A stretch of DNA of 64,000 bases from Pseudomonas oligotrophica. Its GTDB lineage: Bacteria; Pseudomonadota; Gammaproteobacteria; Pseudomonadales; Pseudomonadaceae. The notes under the pieces were generated by a model. It was not told the DNA's origin, ran no database searches, and worked only from the letters and a program-made list of their open reading frames with translations. A program made the translations under genes and the position numbers. Numbering within the stretch: position 1 is the first letter of the stretch; the number at the start of each line of letters is the position of its first letter. Location: NCBI RefSeq assembly GCF_021726475.1, contig NZ_JAKJRU010000005.1, positions 186,001 to 250,000 of the forward strand, written 5' to 3'. Below, one piece after another: positions 1 to 8,973 of this stretch.

Positions 1-2229
1 CACCTGCGCGAATCCATCGGCGGCGACGACGAGCGCTACAAGCGCGTGGTGTTCAACGAGATCACCAAGAAGGCCATCCAGGAGGCCTTCTCCCAGCCGG
101 GCGAACTGGACATCAACCGGGTCAATGCCCAGCAGGCGCGGCGTTTCCTCGACCGCGTGGTGGGCTACATGGTCTCGCCGCTGCTCTGGGCCAAGATCGC
201 CCGCGGCCTTTCGGCCGGGCGCGTGCAGTCGGTGGCGGTCAAGCTGGTGGTCGAACGTGAGCGCGAGATCCGCGCCTTCGTCCCGGAAGAATACTGGGAA
301 GTGCACGCCGACCTGGCCACCGCGCAGCAGGCCAAGGTGCGCTTCGAGGTCGCGCGGCAGAACGGCGAGGCCTTCAAGCCGCTGAACGAGGCGCAGGCCA
401 ATGCCGCGCTGGCCAAGCTCAAGGGCGCCAGCTACACGGTTTCCAAGCGTGAGGACAAGCCGACCAGCAGCAAGCCGTCGGCGCCGTTCATCACCTCCAC
501 GCTGCAGCAGGCGGCGAGCAATCGCCTGGGCTTCGGCGTGAAGAAGACCATGATGATGGCTCAGCGCCTGTACGAGGCCGGCTACATCACCTACATGCGT
601 ACCGACTCGACCAACCTGTCGGCCGATGCGCTGGCCATGGCCCGTGGCTTCATCGAAAGCGAGTTCGGCAGCCAGTATCTGCCGGAGAAGCCCAACCTCT
701 ATTCGAGCAAGGAAGGCGCCCAGGAGGCCCACGAGGCAATTCGCCCGTCCGACGTCAACCTGCGGCCGAACCAGCTGTCGGGCATGGAACGCGATGCCGA
801 GCGCCTCTACGAGCTGATCTGGCGCCAGTTCGTCGCCTGCCAGATGCCGCCGGCGCAGTACCTGTCCACCAGCGTCACGGTCAGCGCCGGCGAGTTCGAG
901 TTGCGTGCCAAGGGCCGCATCCTCAAGTTCGACGGTTACACCCGGGTGATGCCGCAGCAGAGCAAGACCGGCGAAGACGACGTGCTGCCGGAGATGAAGC
1001 AGGGCGAGGCGATGAGCCTGCTGGCACTCGACCCCAGCCAGCATTTCACCAAGCCCCCGGCGCGCTATTCCGAAGCGAGCCTGGTCAAGGAGATGGAGAA
1101 GCGTGGTATCGGCCGGCCATCCACCTATGCGGCGATCATCTCCACCATCCAGGATCGCGGCTACGTGTCGCTGCACAACCGTCGCTTCTACGCCGAGAAG
1201 ATGGGCGAGATCGTCACCGAGCGCCTCTCCGAGAGCTTCGAGAACCTGATGGACTACGGCTTCACCGCCGGCATGGAAGAGCATCTGGACGACGTCGCCC
1301 AGGGCGAACGCGAGTGGAAGCACGTGCTCGACGAGTTCTACGGTGACTTCCGCCGCAAGCTCGAGGTGGCCGAGTCGCCGGAAAACGGCATGCGCGCCAA
1401 CCAGCCGACCCTGACGGATATCCCGTGCAAGGTCTGCGGCCGGCCGATGATGATCCGTACCGCCTCGACCGGCGTGTTCCTCGGCTGCTCCGGCTACAGC
1501 CTGCCGCCGAAGGAACGCTGCAAGTCGACCATCAACCTGATTCCCGGCGACGAAATCGCTGCCGACGACGAAGGCGAGTCCGAATCCCTGGTGCTCTTGG
1601 GCAAGCGCCGCTGCCCGATCTGCAGCAACGCCATGGACGCTTACCTGGTCGACGAGAAGCACAAGCTGCACATCTGCGGCAACAACCCCGACTGCAGCGG
1701 CTATGAGGTCGAGGAAGGCCAGTTCCGCATCAAGGGCTACGAAGGCCCGAGCCTGGAATGCGATAAGTGCGGTAGCGAGATGCAGCTCAAGACCGGTCGT
1801 TTCGGCAAATTCTTCGGTTGCACCAACGCCGAATGCAAGAACACCCGCAAGCTGTTGAAGAACGGCGAGCCGGCGCCGCCGAAGATGGATGCGGTGAAGA
1901 TGCCGGAACTCAAGTGCGAGAAGGTCGACGACACCTACGTGCTGCGTGACGGTGCTTCCGGGCTGTTCCTTGCCGCCAGCCAGTTTCCGAAGAATCGCGA
2001 GACGCGGGCGCCGTTGGTCAGCGAGCTGATCCCGCATCGCGACGAGATCGATCCGAAGTACCACTATCTGCTCGACGCACCGCAGAAGGATTCCGAAGGC
2101 CGGCCGGCGGTGGTGCGTTTCAGCCGCAAGACCAAGGAGCAGTACGTGCAATCCGAGGTCAACGGCAAGCCCACCGGCTGGAAGGCCTTCTTCGACGGCA
2201 GCCGCTGGAAGGTCGAAGACAAGGGTTGA
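1..2229 (+). CDS. topA: DNA topoisomerase I (5'-truncated by window edge)
   Basis: Type IA topoisomerase that relaxes negatively supercoiled DNA. The reading frame is open from base 1, so the start and roughly the first 125 residues (most of the Toprim domain) lie outside the window; 742 codons are visible against about 870 in pseudomonads. The catalytic tyrosine is in [10 protein letters not shown], codon 592-594. The [10 protein letters not shown] motif lies in the core near 1115-1135. The C-terminus has three tetracysteine zinc ribbons, beginning CKVCG (about 1429), CPICSN (about 1614) and CDKCGS (about 1762), then a basic tail. The stop is 2227-2229. The following small gene on the same strand is 108 bases away, so it may be co-transcribed. 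Confidence 0.97.
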   Translation, partial: HLRESIGGDDERYKRVVFNEITKKAIQEAFSQPGELDINRVNAQQARRFLDRVVGYMVSPLLWAKIARGLSAGRVQSVAVKLVVEREREIRAFVPEEYWEVHADLATAQQAKVRFEVARQNGEAFKPLNEAQANAALAKLKGASYTVSKREDKPTSSKPSAPFITSTLQQAASNRLGFGVKKTMMMAQRLYEAGYITYMRTDSTNLSADALAMARGFIESEFGSQYLPEKPNLYSSKEGAQEAHEAIRPSDVNLRPNQLSGMERDAERLYELIWRQFVACQMPPAQYLSTSVTVSAGEFELRAKGRILKFDGYTRVMPQQSKTGEDDVLPEMKQGEAMSLLALDPSQHFTKPPARYSEASLVKEMEKRGIGRPSTYAAIISTIQDRGYVSLHNRRFYAEKMGEIVTERLSESFENLMDYGFTAGMEEHLDDVAQGEREWKHVLDEFYGDFRRKLEVAESPENGMRANQPTLTDIPCKVCGRPMMIRTASTGVFLGCSGYSLPPKERCKSTINLIPGDEIAADDEGESESLVLLGKRRCPICSNAMDAYLVDEKHKLHICGNNPDCSGYEVEEGQFRIKGYEGPSLECDKCGSEMQLKTGRFGKFFGCTNAECKNTRKLLKNGEPAPPKMDAVKMPELKCEKVDDTYVLRDGASGLFLAASQFPKNRETRAPLVSELIPHRDEIDPKYHYLLDAPQKDSEGRPAVVRFSRKTKEQYVQSEVNGKPTGWKAFFDGSRWKVEDKG

Positions 2230-2337
2230 GCCGCCGTGCAGGGCTTCCGCCAGGATGCGGACGGGAGCCCGCATGGGTTGGCTTGGACCGGCGAGCGGTT
2301 CATTCTTGCGGAAACTGTTGCTTGGCGGAGGCGCCAG

Positions 2338-2859
2338 ATGGCCCACGAACGCTACACCCGTACCAACCAGAAGCTGTTCTTCGCCGGCCTGGCCCTGGAG
2401 AACTGGCGTAAGGCGGAGTCGCTCGGCAGTCTCGGTGCCCAGGGCCAGATCCAGGCCGAGCGCGAGGCCGTGCTGTTCCACCTCTATGGCGCCGTGCTCG
2501 GTCTGTGCCATGAGATCGCCGGTTTCTACCGTTCGCCCGGCGCCGACGCGCCGCGGGCCGAGGCCTTCCTGACCCGGCAGATGCTGGAACAGGCGCCCAG
2601 CCAGGAACTGGCCGAGCTGGTCGAACTTGCCGAGCAGGCCGATAGCTGGCTGGCCGAACTGTTGTCAGCCTACGCGGCGCTGTTCGAGCCGCCGCGTGCG
2701 CCGGCCAAGGTCAAGGTCGACCCCAGGCAGCCGCTGATCGAGGCGGTGAACGTCGACGAGGACCAGCCCGAACCGCTACCGCATGCCGAACTGGAGCGCT
2801 GGCGCCGCAACGTCAAGGACCTGGCCCTGCGCTTTCGCGAGACGATGACCGAATGGTGA
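2338..2859 (+). CDS. Conserved pseudomonad hypothetical protein (DUF6586-like)
   Basis: A 173-residue, probably cytoplasmic, mostly helical protein. It has no signal peptide or membrane segment. I recognise the N-terminus (MAHERYTRTNQKLFFAGLAL) as the protein that follows topA in many Pseudomonas genomes, which I recall as DUF6586; its function is unknown. The ATG at 2338 is chosen over an in-frame upstream GTG at 2236 because homologs begin at this residue and GGAGG (2329-2333) lies just upstream. The middle is rich in Glu and Leu (LVELAEQADSWLAELLSAY), suggesting helical packing. Confidence 0.85.
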   Translation: MAHERYTRTNQKLFFAGLALENWRKAESLGSLGAQGQIQAEREAVLFHLYGAVLGLCHEIAGFYRSPGADAPRAEAFLTRQMLEQAPSQELAELVELAEQADSWLAELLSAYAALFEPPRAPAKVKVDPRQPLIEAVNVDEDQPEPLPHAELERWRRNVKDLALRFRETMTEW

Positions 2860-3030
2860 GCCTGGCCGTGGCAATGCCACGGCGCCGTGCTGGTCGTCGC
2901 TAGGCGGCCAGGCGCACGGCCTTCCACACGGGCCGATCGGGCGCCGGGTTGTCGCTCTCTGCCCGGCAAGCCTTTAATCGTGGCGGGTGGCTGGTACAAT
3001 GCACGCTTTTGTTCGAGAGCCAAGTTTCCA

Positions 3031-3267
3031 ATGCCTACGTCTTTTCTAGAGATTGTCGAGATGCCCGATGGGCGCATCGTGCTCCGTCGCGCCGAAGACG
3101 AAGAGGTGCTGGTCACGCTGGACTTCTCCGAGGACGCCAGGCTGTTCCTGCAGGGGCAGCATGTCGAGGTGGCCAAGGCGATGTTCAATCTCGGTGTGCA
3201 GATGGCCGGCCGGATGGCCGAAGGCGAGTTCGATCAGGGGGATGAGGCGCCGCGCGTCCTGCACTGA
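3031..3267 (+). CDS. Small conserved hypothetical protein (PA3009-like)
   Basis: A 78-residue acidic protein starting MPTSFLEIVEMPDGRIVLRR. It looks like a short beta-rich N-terminal half followed by a helix (HVEVAKAMFNLGVQMAGRM). No signal sequence or membrane span is seen. A TACAAT hexamer 30 bases before the ATG resembles a -10 box, but no convincing -35 accompanies it. The gene lies between the DUF6586-like gene and convergent sulA, the position of PA3009 in PAO1 as I recall it. Function unknown; I name no family. Confidence 0.8.
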   Translation: MPTSFLEIVEMPDGRIVLRRAEDEEVLVTLDFSEDARLFLQGQHVEVAKAMFNLGVQMAGRMAEGEFDQGDEAPRVLH

Positions 3268-3308
3268 CGGCTAGCGGTGATCGGCACGTTCCCTGTGCCG
3301 GAAGCGAA

Positions 3309-3782
3309 TCAGCAGCCCAGGCGTATGTTCAGGCTGCGCGCCTCGCCGAGGCTGGCCGCCGCACGCAGACGGTTGCGCTCGGTGTTGCTGAGCTTGTCCT
3401 GCCAGGTGATCACGGTGTGGCTGCAGCCCGAGCCGAGTGCCTTGCAGGCCAGCTCCAGTGGGGGCTGGCCGTTGCGCGGTTGCAGCAGTATGACCCGCTG
3501 CCGGTTTAGGCCGCTGTCGCGCAGCCAGGTACCTGATAGCGAAGCCGGCGGGGCGATCAGGGTCAGCCAGCGCTTGTCGTCTGCCTCGCTGAGCTCGCGC
3601 AGTATCGGGGTCAGCAGCAGGTGGCAATGATCGATGCTGCCGCTCAGGCTGAGCTCGCTGAGACTCTCGGGGCGGACCGAGTAGGCAGGCGGCGCGGAAC
3701 ACAGCGGCAGGGCGCGCTGGGCGATCACGCCTTCGAAGAGCGACAGCTGCGGTCGCGAAGTATCGGAACGGTACTGCATCAT
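3309..3782 (-). CDS. sulA: SOS cell-division inhibitor SulA
   Basis: A 157-residue SulA-type protein that in other gammaproteobacteria binds FtsZ and halts septation during DNA damage. Recognisable core: LLLTPILRELSEADDKRWLTLIAPP and WLRDSGLNRQRVILLQ, which is the RecA-like fold region of SulA, followed by HTVITWQDKLSNTERNRLRAAA. It starts 11 bases after the lexA stop, with GGAGAAGG directly in front of two consecutive ATG codons (3782 and 3779), so the start may be one codon further in. It has no LexA box of its own; SOS control comes through the shared lexA promoter. Confidence 0.92.
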   Translation of the reverse strand: MMQYRSDTSRPQLSLFEGVIAQRALPLCSAPPAYSVRPESLSELSLSGSIDHCHLLLTPILRELSEADDKRWLTLIAPPASLSGTWLRDSGLNRQRVILLQPRNGQPPLELACKALGSGCSHTVITWQDKLSNTERNRLRAAASLGEARSLNIRLGC

Positions 3783-3793
3783 CCTTCTCCTGT

Positions 3794-4402
3794 TCAGCGA
3801 CGGATCACGCCGACACTCAATCCCTCGATGACCAGCTCCTGCTGTTCGAGATCGACCTCGATGGGCGCGAACTCAGGGTTCTCTGCCAGCAGCCAGACCT
3901 TCTTGCCCTCGCGCTTGAACCGCTTGACTGTGACTTCATCGCCGACTCGAGCGACTACCACTTGGCCGTTGCGTGCTTCGCGGATGGTGTGCACCGCCAG
4001 CAGGTCGCCGTCGAAGATGCCGATGTCCTTCATGCTCATGCCGCGCACGCGCAGCAGGTAGTCGGCCTTCGGATGGAAAAACGCCGGGTTGATCTGGCAG
4101 GATTCCTCCACGTGTTCCTGGGCCAGGATCGGCGCACCGGCGGCAACCCGGCCGATGATCGGCAGGCTGCCCTCGTTGGCGGCCGGCTCCAGGTCCGGAA
4201 TGCGAATGCCGCGGGAGGCACCGGGCGTCATCTCGATGGCGCCCTTGCGGGCCAGGGCCTTGAGGTGTTCCTCGGCGGCGTTGGGGGATTTGAAACCGAG
4301 CTCCTGCGCGATCTCCGCACGGGTAGGGGGGTAGCCATTATCCTCCAGGCAGCGCTTGATGAATTCGAGGATCTGAGACTGGCGTGGCGTGAGCTTGATC
4401 AT
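3794..4402 (-). CDS. lexA: SOS repressor LexA
   Basis: A 202-residue LexA that represses SOS genes and self-cleaves when stimulated by RecA filaments. The N-terminal winged helix (residues 1-70) contains the recognition region [20 protein letters not shown]. The cleavage bond is Ala88-Gly89 in GRVAAGAP. The catalytic dyad is Ser123 (RVRGMSMKD) and Lys160 (DEVTVKRFK). Each is four residues beyond its E. coli counterpart, so the protein is intact. It is the first gene of a lexA-sulA operon, with two LexA boxes and a good sigma70-type promoter immediately upstream, indicating autorepression. Confidence 0.98.
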   Translation of the reverse strand: MIKLTPRQSQILEFIKRCLEDNGYPPTRAEIAQELGFKSPNAAEEHLKALARKGAIEMTPGASRGIRIPDLEPAANEGSLPIIGRVAAGAPILAQEHVEESCQINPAFFHPKADYLLRVRGMSMKDIGIFDGDLLAVHTIREARNGQVVVARVGDEVTVKRFKREGKKVWLLAENPEFAPIEVDLEQQELVIEGLSVGVIRR

Positions 4403-4410
4403 GGCGGTCT

Positions 4411-4426
4411 CTGTTCTTTTATACAG
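4411..4426. promoter_or_regulatory. LexA box 1 (start-proximal)
   Basis: CTGTTCTTTTATACAG matches the gammaproteobacterial SOS box CTG-N10-CAG exactly. It lies 8 bases upstream of the lexA start codon, between the promoter and the gene, so bound LexA would block transcription of lexA-sulA. Confidence 0.93.
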
Positions 4427-4429
4427 TGC

Positions 4430-4445
4430 CTGGGATTATATACAG
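4430..4445. promoter_or_regulatory. LexA box 2 (promoter-overlapping)
   Basis: CTGGGATTATATACAG is a second perfect CTG-N10-CAG, 19 bases from the first. It covers the predicted lexA -10 hexamer. Two boxes at lexA give tight autorepression in E. coli; the same layout is inferred here. Confidence 0.9.
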
Positions 4446-4462
4446 TGATCCGGTCTTGGCAA
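4435..4462 (-). promoter_or_regulatory. Predicted sigma70-type promoter of lexA-sulA
   Basis: On the minus strand TTGCCA (4462-4457) and a perfect TATAAT (4440-4435) are separated by 16 bases. The -10 lies inside LexA box 2, as expected for a repressed SOS promoter. Confidence 0.75.
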
Positions 4463-4533
4463 TCGCCGGCCGGCTGTCCGTCCCGCGGGGCTCGGCTTGC
4501 GACAACGAGGCGCGTCGCTGGCAATATTCCTGG

Positions 4534-4562
4534 TTGACTTGGTTCAGGGCGAAACGTAAGTT
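4534..4562 (+). promoter_or_regulatory. Predicted sigma70-type promoter of psrA
   Basis: TTGACT (4534-4539) and TAAGTT (4557-4562) are separated by 17 bases, about 30 bases before the psrA start. The -10 lies inside the first PsrA-type dyad, consistent with autorepression. Confidence 0.65.
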
Positions 4563-4564
4563 TC
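4551..4564. promoter_or_regulatory. PsrA-type operator 1
   Basis: GAAACGTAAGTTTC is a perfect dyad fitting the published PsrA consensus as I recall it, (G/C)AAAC-N2-4-GTTT(G/C). It covers the psrA -10 box and shares its last base with operator 2. Confidence 0.75.
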
Positions 4565-4577
4565 AAACACCTGTTTG
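4564..4577. promoter_or_regulatory. PsrA-type operator 2
   Basis: CAAACACCTGTTTG fits the PsrA consensus (CAAAC-N4-GTTTG). It lies 15 bases before the psrA start codon, just downstream of the promoter. Confidence 0.82.
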
Positions 4578-4592
4578 TTTCTCGGAGGGGGC

Positions 4593-5300
4593 ATGGCGCA
4601 GTCGGAAACAGTTGAGCGCATTCTCGATGCTGCCGAACAGCTGTTCGCGGAAAAAGGCTTCGCCGAAACCTCGCTTCGTCTGATCACCAGCAAGGCCGGG
4701 GTGAACCTGGCAGCGGTGAATTATCACTTCGGCTCGAAGAAGGCGCTGATCCAGGCGGTGTTCTCGCGCTTCCTCGGGCCGTTCTGCGCCAGCCTGGAGC
4801 GCGAGCTGGACCGCCGCGAGGCCCTTGCCGACCGGCCCGACACCCTCGAGGACCTGCTTGGCCTGCTGGTCGAGCAGGCTCTGGCGGTCAAGCCGCGCAG
4901 CGGCGACGATCTCTCCATCTTCATGCGCCTGCTCGGGTTGTCCTTCAGCCAGAGCCAGGGGCACCTGCGGCGTTACCTCCAGGACATGTACGGCAAGGTG
5001 TTCCGCCGCTATATGCTGCTGGTCCACGAGGCCGCACCGGCATTGCCGCCGATCGAGCTGTTCTGGCGCGTGCACTTCATGCTGGGGGCCGCGGCCTTCA
5101 GCATGTCCGGGATCAAGGCGCTGCGCGCCATTGCCGAGAACGATTTTGGCGCGCGGACCTCCATCGAGCAGGTGATGCGCATGATGGTGCCGTTCCTGGC
5201 GGCGGGCATGCGTGCCGAGACGGCCATCGCCGGCACGCCGCTGGCCGAGGCGCAACCGCTGGCCCGGCGCAACGCCGTCGCCGTGCCGGCCAAGGGCTGA
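4593..5300 (+). CDS. psrA: TetR-family fatty-acid-responsive regulator PsrA
   Basis: A 235-residue TetR-type regulator. In Pseudomonas, PsrA senses long-chain fatty acids, represses beta-oxidation genes and itself, and activates rpoS. The N-terminal HTH reads ERILDAAEQLFAEKGFAE, then AGVNLAAVNYHFGSKKALIQ, the hallmark recognition helix with YHFGSK. The ATG at 4593 is preceded by GGAGGGG. The gene is divergent from lexA, as in PAO1, and has two PsrA-type dyads over its promoter, which strongly supports the name. The C-terminal ligand-binding half is helical with no obvious truncation. Confidence 0.95.
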   Translation: MAQSETVERILDAAEQLFAEKGFAETSLRLITSKAGVNLAAVNYHFGSKKALIQAVFSRFLGPFCASLERELDRREALADRPDTLEDLLGLLVEQALAVKPRSGDDLSIFMRLLGLSFSQSQGHLRRYLQDMYGKVFRRYMLLVHEAAPALPPIELFWRVHFMLGAAAFSMSGIKALRAIAENDFGARTSIEQVMRMMVPFLAAGMRAETAIAGTPLAEAQPLARRNAVAVPAKG

Positions 5301-5338
5301 GTTCAAGCCGGCTGCGGCATCGGCTAAGCTTGGCGCCC

Positions 5339-5863
5339 ATGACCGATCTCGATTTTCTCCTCGTTTCCATCGCCGACCAGCAGCTCTACGGTTTCACCGC
5401 AGGTGAGCTGCGCTGTCGCCTGCCGGTGTCGACGGCGCGCAACGGCGCCGGCGAGCGCAACGGTTCGGGTTGTACCCCGCGCGGGCTGCATCGGGTGCGG
5501 GCGAAGATTGGCGAGGGACTGCCCAGCGGTGCGGTGCTGCGTGGCCGGCGCTGGACCGGCGAGGTCTGGTCAGCGCAGTTGCACGCGCAGTTTCCCGGGC
5601 GCGACTGGATCCTCAGCCGCATCCTCTGGCTGAGCGGCTGCGAGCTGGGCATCAACCGGCTTGGCGCGGTCGATACCTTCAGGCGCTACATCTATCTGCA
5701 TGGCACGCCGGACACCGAGCCGATGGGCGTGCCGCTTTCCCATGGCTGCATCCGGTTGCGCAACGCCGACCTGATCAGGCTGTTTTCCCAGGTGCCGGTG
5801 CACTGTGCGGTTCGTATCGACGAAGCCGCCTATCCCCAGTGGGCCGATGCCGCACTCGAATAA
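5339..5863 (+). CDS. L,D-transpeptidase (YkuD family)
   Basis: A 174-residue YkuD-domain protein that may make or edit 3-3 or lipoprotein crosslinks in peptidoglycan, or may act as an L,D-carboxypeptidase. The signature is in the C-terminal third: YIYLHGTPDTEPMG and PLSHGCIRLRN, giving the conserved His and the catalytic Cys of SHGCIR. No signal peptide or lipobox is visible, which is unusual for an enzyme acting on periplasmic murein. The ATG at 5339 is used; an in-frame TTG at 5330 adds only three residues. It lies between psrA and nagZ and ends 13 bases before nagZ, suggesting co-transcription with the murein-recycling gene. Confidence 0.88.
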   Translation: MTDLDFLLVSIADQQLYGFTAGELRCRLPVSTARNGAGERNGSGCTPRGLHRVRAKIGEGLPSGAVLRGRRWTGEVWSAQLHAQFPGRDWILSRILWLSGCELGINRLGAVDTFRRYIYLHGTPDTEPMGVPLSHGCIRLRNADLIRLFSQVPVHCAVRIDEAAYPQWADAALE

Positions 5864-7624
<1,761 letters not shown>

Positions 7625-7687
7625 CGGGGCGGGTGGCAACACGGCTGTCACGCCGGGGCGCGACACTGGCAAATTGCGGCGTGCCCA

Positions 7688-7715
7688 TTGCGGCTGGCAG
7701 GCCGCTTGCTACACT
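7688..7715 (+). promoter_or_regulatory. Candidate promoter for the LEA-type lipoprotein gene
   Basis: TTGCGG (7688-7693) and TACACT (7710-7715) have 16-base spacing and lie about 25 bases before the ATG at 7740. Both hexamers are imperfect. Confidence 0.4.
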
Positions 7716-7739
7716 GAGCCGTCCTCTGGAGTACCTGGA

Positions 7740-8237
7740 ATGTTCGATCAGCGACGCACAATAACAATATTCAGAACCGTGCTATTGCTGAGTCTGCTCG
7801 GCTCGCTCGCCGGCTGTTCGACCTGGTTCAGCAGCAACTTCATCGACCCCGACGTCAGCCTGAGCAAGGTCGAGGTGGTCAAGGCGCGGCTGCTGGAGCA
7901 GCAGTTCCTGCTGCGCTTTCGCATCGACAACCCCAACGACCACAGCCTGCCGGTGCGCGGCCTGCGCTACAACGTGCACCTCAACGAGGTGGAGCTGGCC
8001 AAGGGCGAGTCCAGCGGCTGGCTGACGGTGCCGGCCAACAGCTTCGAATACTACGAAGTGACCGTGCATACCAATCTCTGGAAGCACATGAAATACATCG
8101 TGCGCCTGCTGGAAAAGCCGGACCGGCCGATCCGCTACAGCCTTGACGGGCAGCTCAAGACCGGCCTGATGCTCGGTCGCCCGGTACAGATTTCCACCCA
8201 CGGGGAGATCATCCCCGGCAACTTCATCCCGGAGTAA
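7740..8237 (+). CDS. LEA type 2 family lipoprotein
   Basis: A 165-residue predicted lipoprotein. Residues 1-25 form a signal peptide ending in the lipobox LAGC. The rest is a WHy/LEA14-like beta domain (FLLRFRIDNPNDHSLPVRGL and GLRYNVHLNEVELAKGES), a family linked to desiccation and envelope stress. The +2 residue is Ser, so outer-membrane sorting by Lol is expected. The ATG at 7740 is used, with GGAG upstream. It is followed after 9 bases by the SEC-C gene and then the DUF2489-like gene, probably one transcript. Confidence 0.87.
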   Translation: MFDQRRTITIFRTVLLLSLLGSLAGCSTWFSSNFIDPDVSLSKVEVVKARLLEQQFLLRFRIDNPNDHSLPVRGLRYNVHLNEVELAKGESSGWLTVPANSFEYYEVTVHTNLWKHMKYIVRLLEKPDRPIRYSLDGQLKTGLMLGRPVQISTHGEIIPGNFIPE

Positions 8238-8246
8238 CCGCAGCAA

Positions 8247-8438
8247 ATGACGCAGCAACCCCACGTACACGGCCCTGACTGCAATCACGATCATGAGCAC
8301 GGCCATGAACACCACGTGCACGGCCCGCATTGCAACCACGGCCACGAGCCGGTGCGCAATCCGCTGAAGGACGTCGGTCGCAACGACCCCTGCCCGTGTG
8401 GCAGCCAGAAGAAGTTCAAGAAGTGCCACGGCGCCTGA
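8247..8438 (+). CDS. Small SEC-C metal-binding protein with His-rich repeats
   Basis: A 63-residue protein. Its C-terminus is a SEC-C zinc motif, [17 protein letters not shown], as found at the end of SecA, where it binds zinc and helps contact SecB. The N-terminal half contains two copies of an HVHGP-CNH-HE unit (residues 6-17 and 23-34) separated by a His/Glu run, so nearly a third of the protein is histidine or cysteine. It has no signal peptide. Probable roles are zinc or nickel handling, or a small adaptor; the function is not known to me. Confidence 0.85.
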   Translation: MTQQPHVHGPDCNHDHEHGHEHHVHGPHCNHGHEPVRNPLKDVGRNDPCPCGSQKKFKKCHGA

Positions 8439-8445
8439 CCGCCCC

Positions 8446-8910
8446 ATGTCGACCCTTGCGCTCGTGCTGCTGACCCTCGCCCTGCTGGTGGTCGTTGCCC
8501 TGGCCGGCTACGCGCTGTACCTGTGGCGGCGCGTCTGGCGCCTGCAGCGCGAGCAGCAGCAACAGCTGGCCAGGCGTCATCAAGCCCTGGCCGAGGACCT
8601 GCGCATCCTCGCCGGCAGCCTGCTCGACGAGCAGCTGCCGCTGATCGAAGGTGCGATCCGCATCAAGGTGCTGCTCGACCACTACGACCCGGCGCTCGGG
8701 CAGGACCCGCGCTGCCACGTGTTCCAGACGCTCTACCAGGCGACCGAGCAGGTGCCGACCCACGAGGCGTGGAAGGCACTGGAGCGTAGCGAGCGGCGCC
8801 GGCACGAGGCGAACTTCAGCGCCCTCGAGCTCAAGCACAAGGCCGAGGCGCGCCGTTGCGCACGCTGGCTGCTCGACGAGGCGCTGGCACGCACCGATCA
8901 CGCCGCCTGA
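8446..8910 (+). CDS. DUF2489-like membrane-anchored protein
   Basis: A 154-residue protein with one N-terminal membrane helix (about residues 5-26, ALVLLTLALLVVVALAGYAL). A charged helical region rich in Arg and Gln follows, then a helical cytoplasmic domain with CHVFQTLYQATEQVPTHEAW. The pattern recalls DUF2489 proteins of Pseudomonas, whose function is unknown. It starts 7 bases after the SEC-C gene and probably shares its transcript. The family name is from recall; the topology is visible. Confidence 0.75.
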   Translation: MSTLALVLLTLALLVVVALAGYALYLWRRVWRLQREQQQQLARRHQALAEDLRILAGSLLDEQLPLIEGAIRIKVLLDHYDPALGQDPRCHVFQTLYQATEQVPTHEAWKALERSERRRHEANFSALELKHKAEARRCARWLLDEALARTDHAA

Positions 8911-8973
8911 TCCGCAAACGCCGAAAACTGTCTATCACTTAACTGCCGTCTGCTTGCATCGCAAGGAGTCCTC

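Noticed and set aside
2972..3000. Possible promoter before the 78-residue gene
   Set aside because: TACAAT is a fair -10 but the hexamer at -35 (CTTTAA) is poor.
3282..3300. Hairpin CGGCAC-N7-GTGCCG between the convergent small gene and sulA
   Set aside because: Short stem, no T-tract; not enough to call a terminator.
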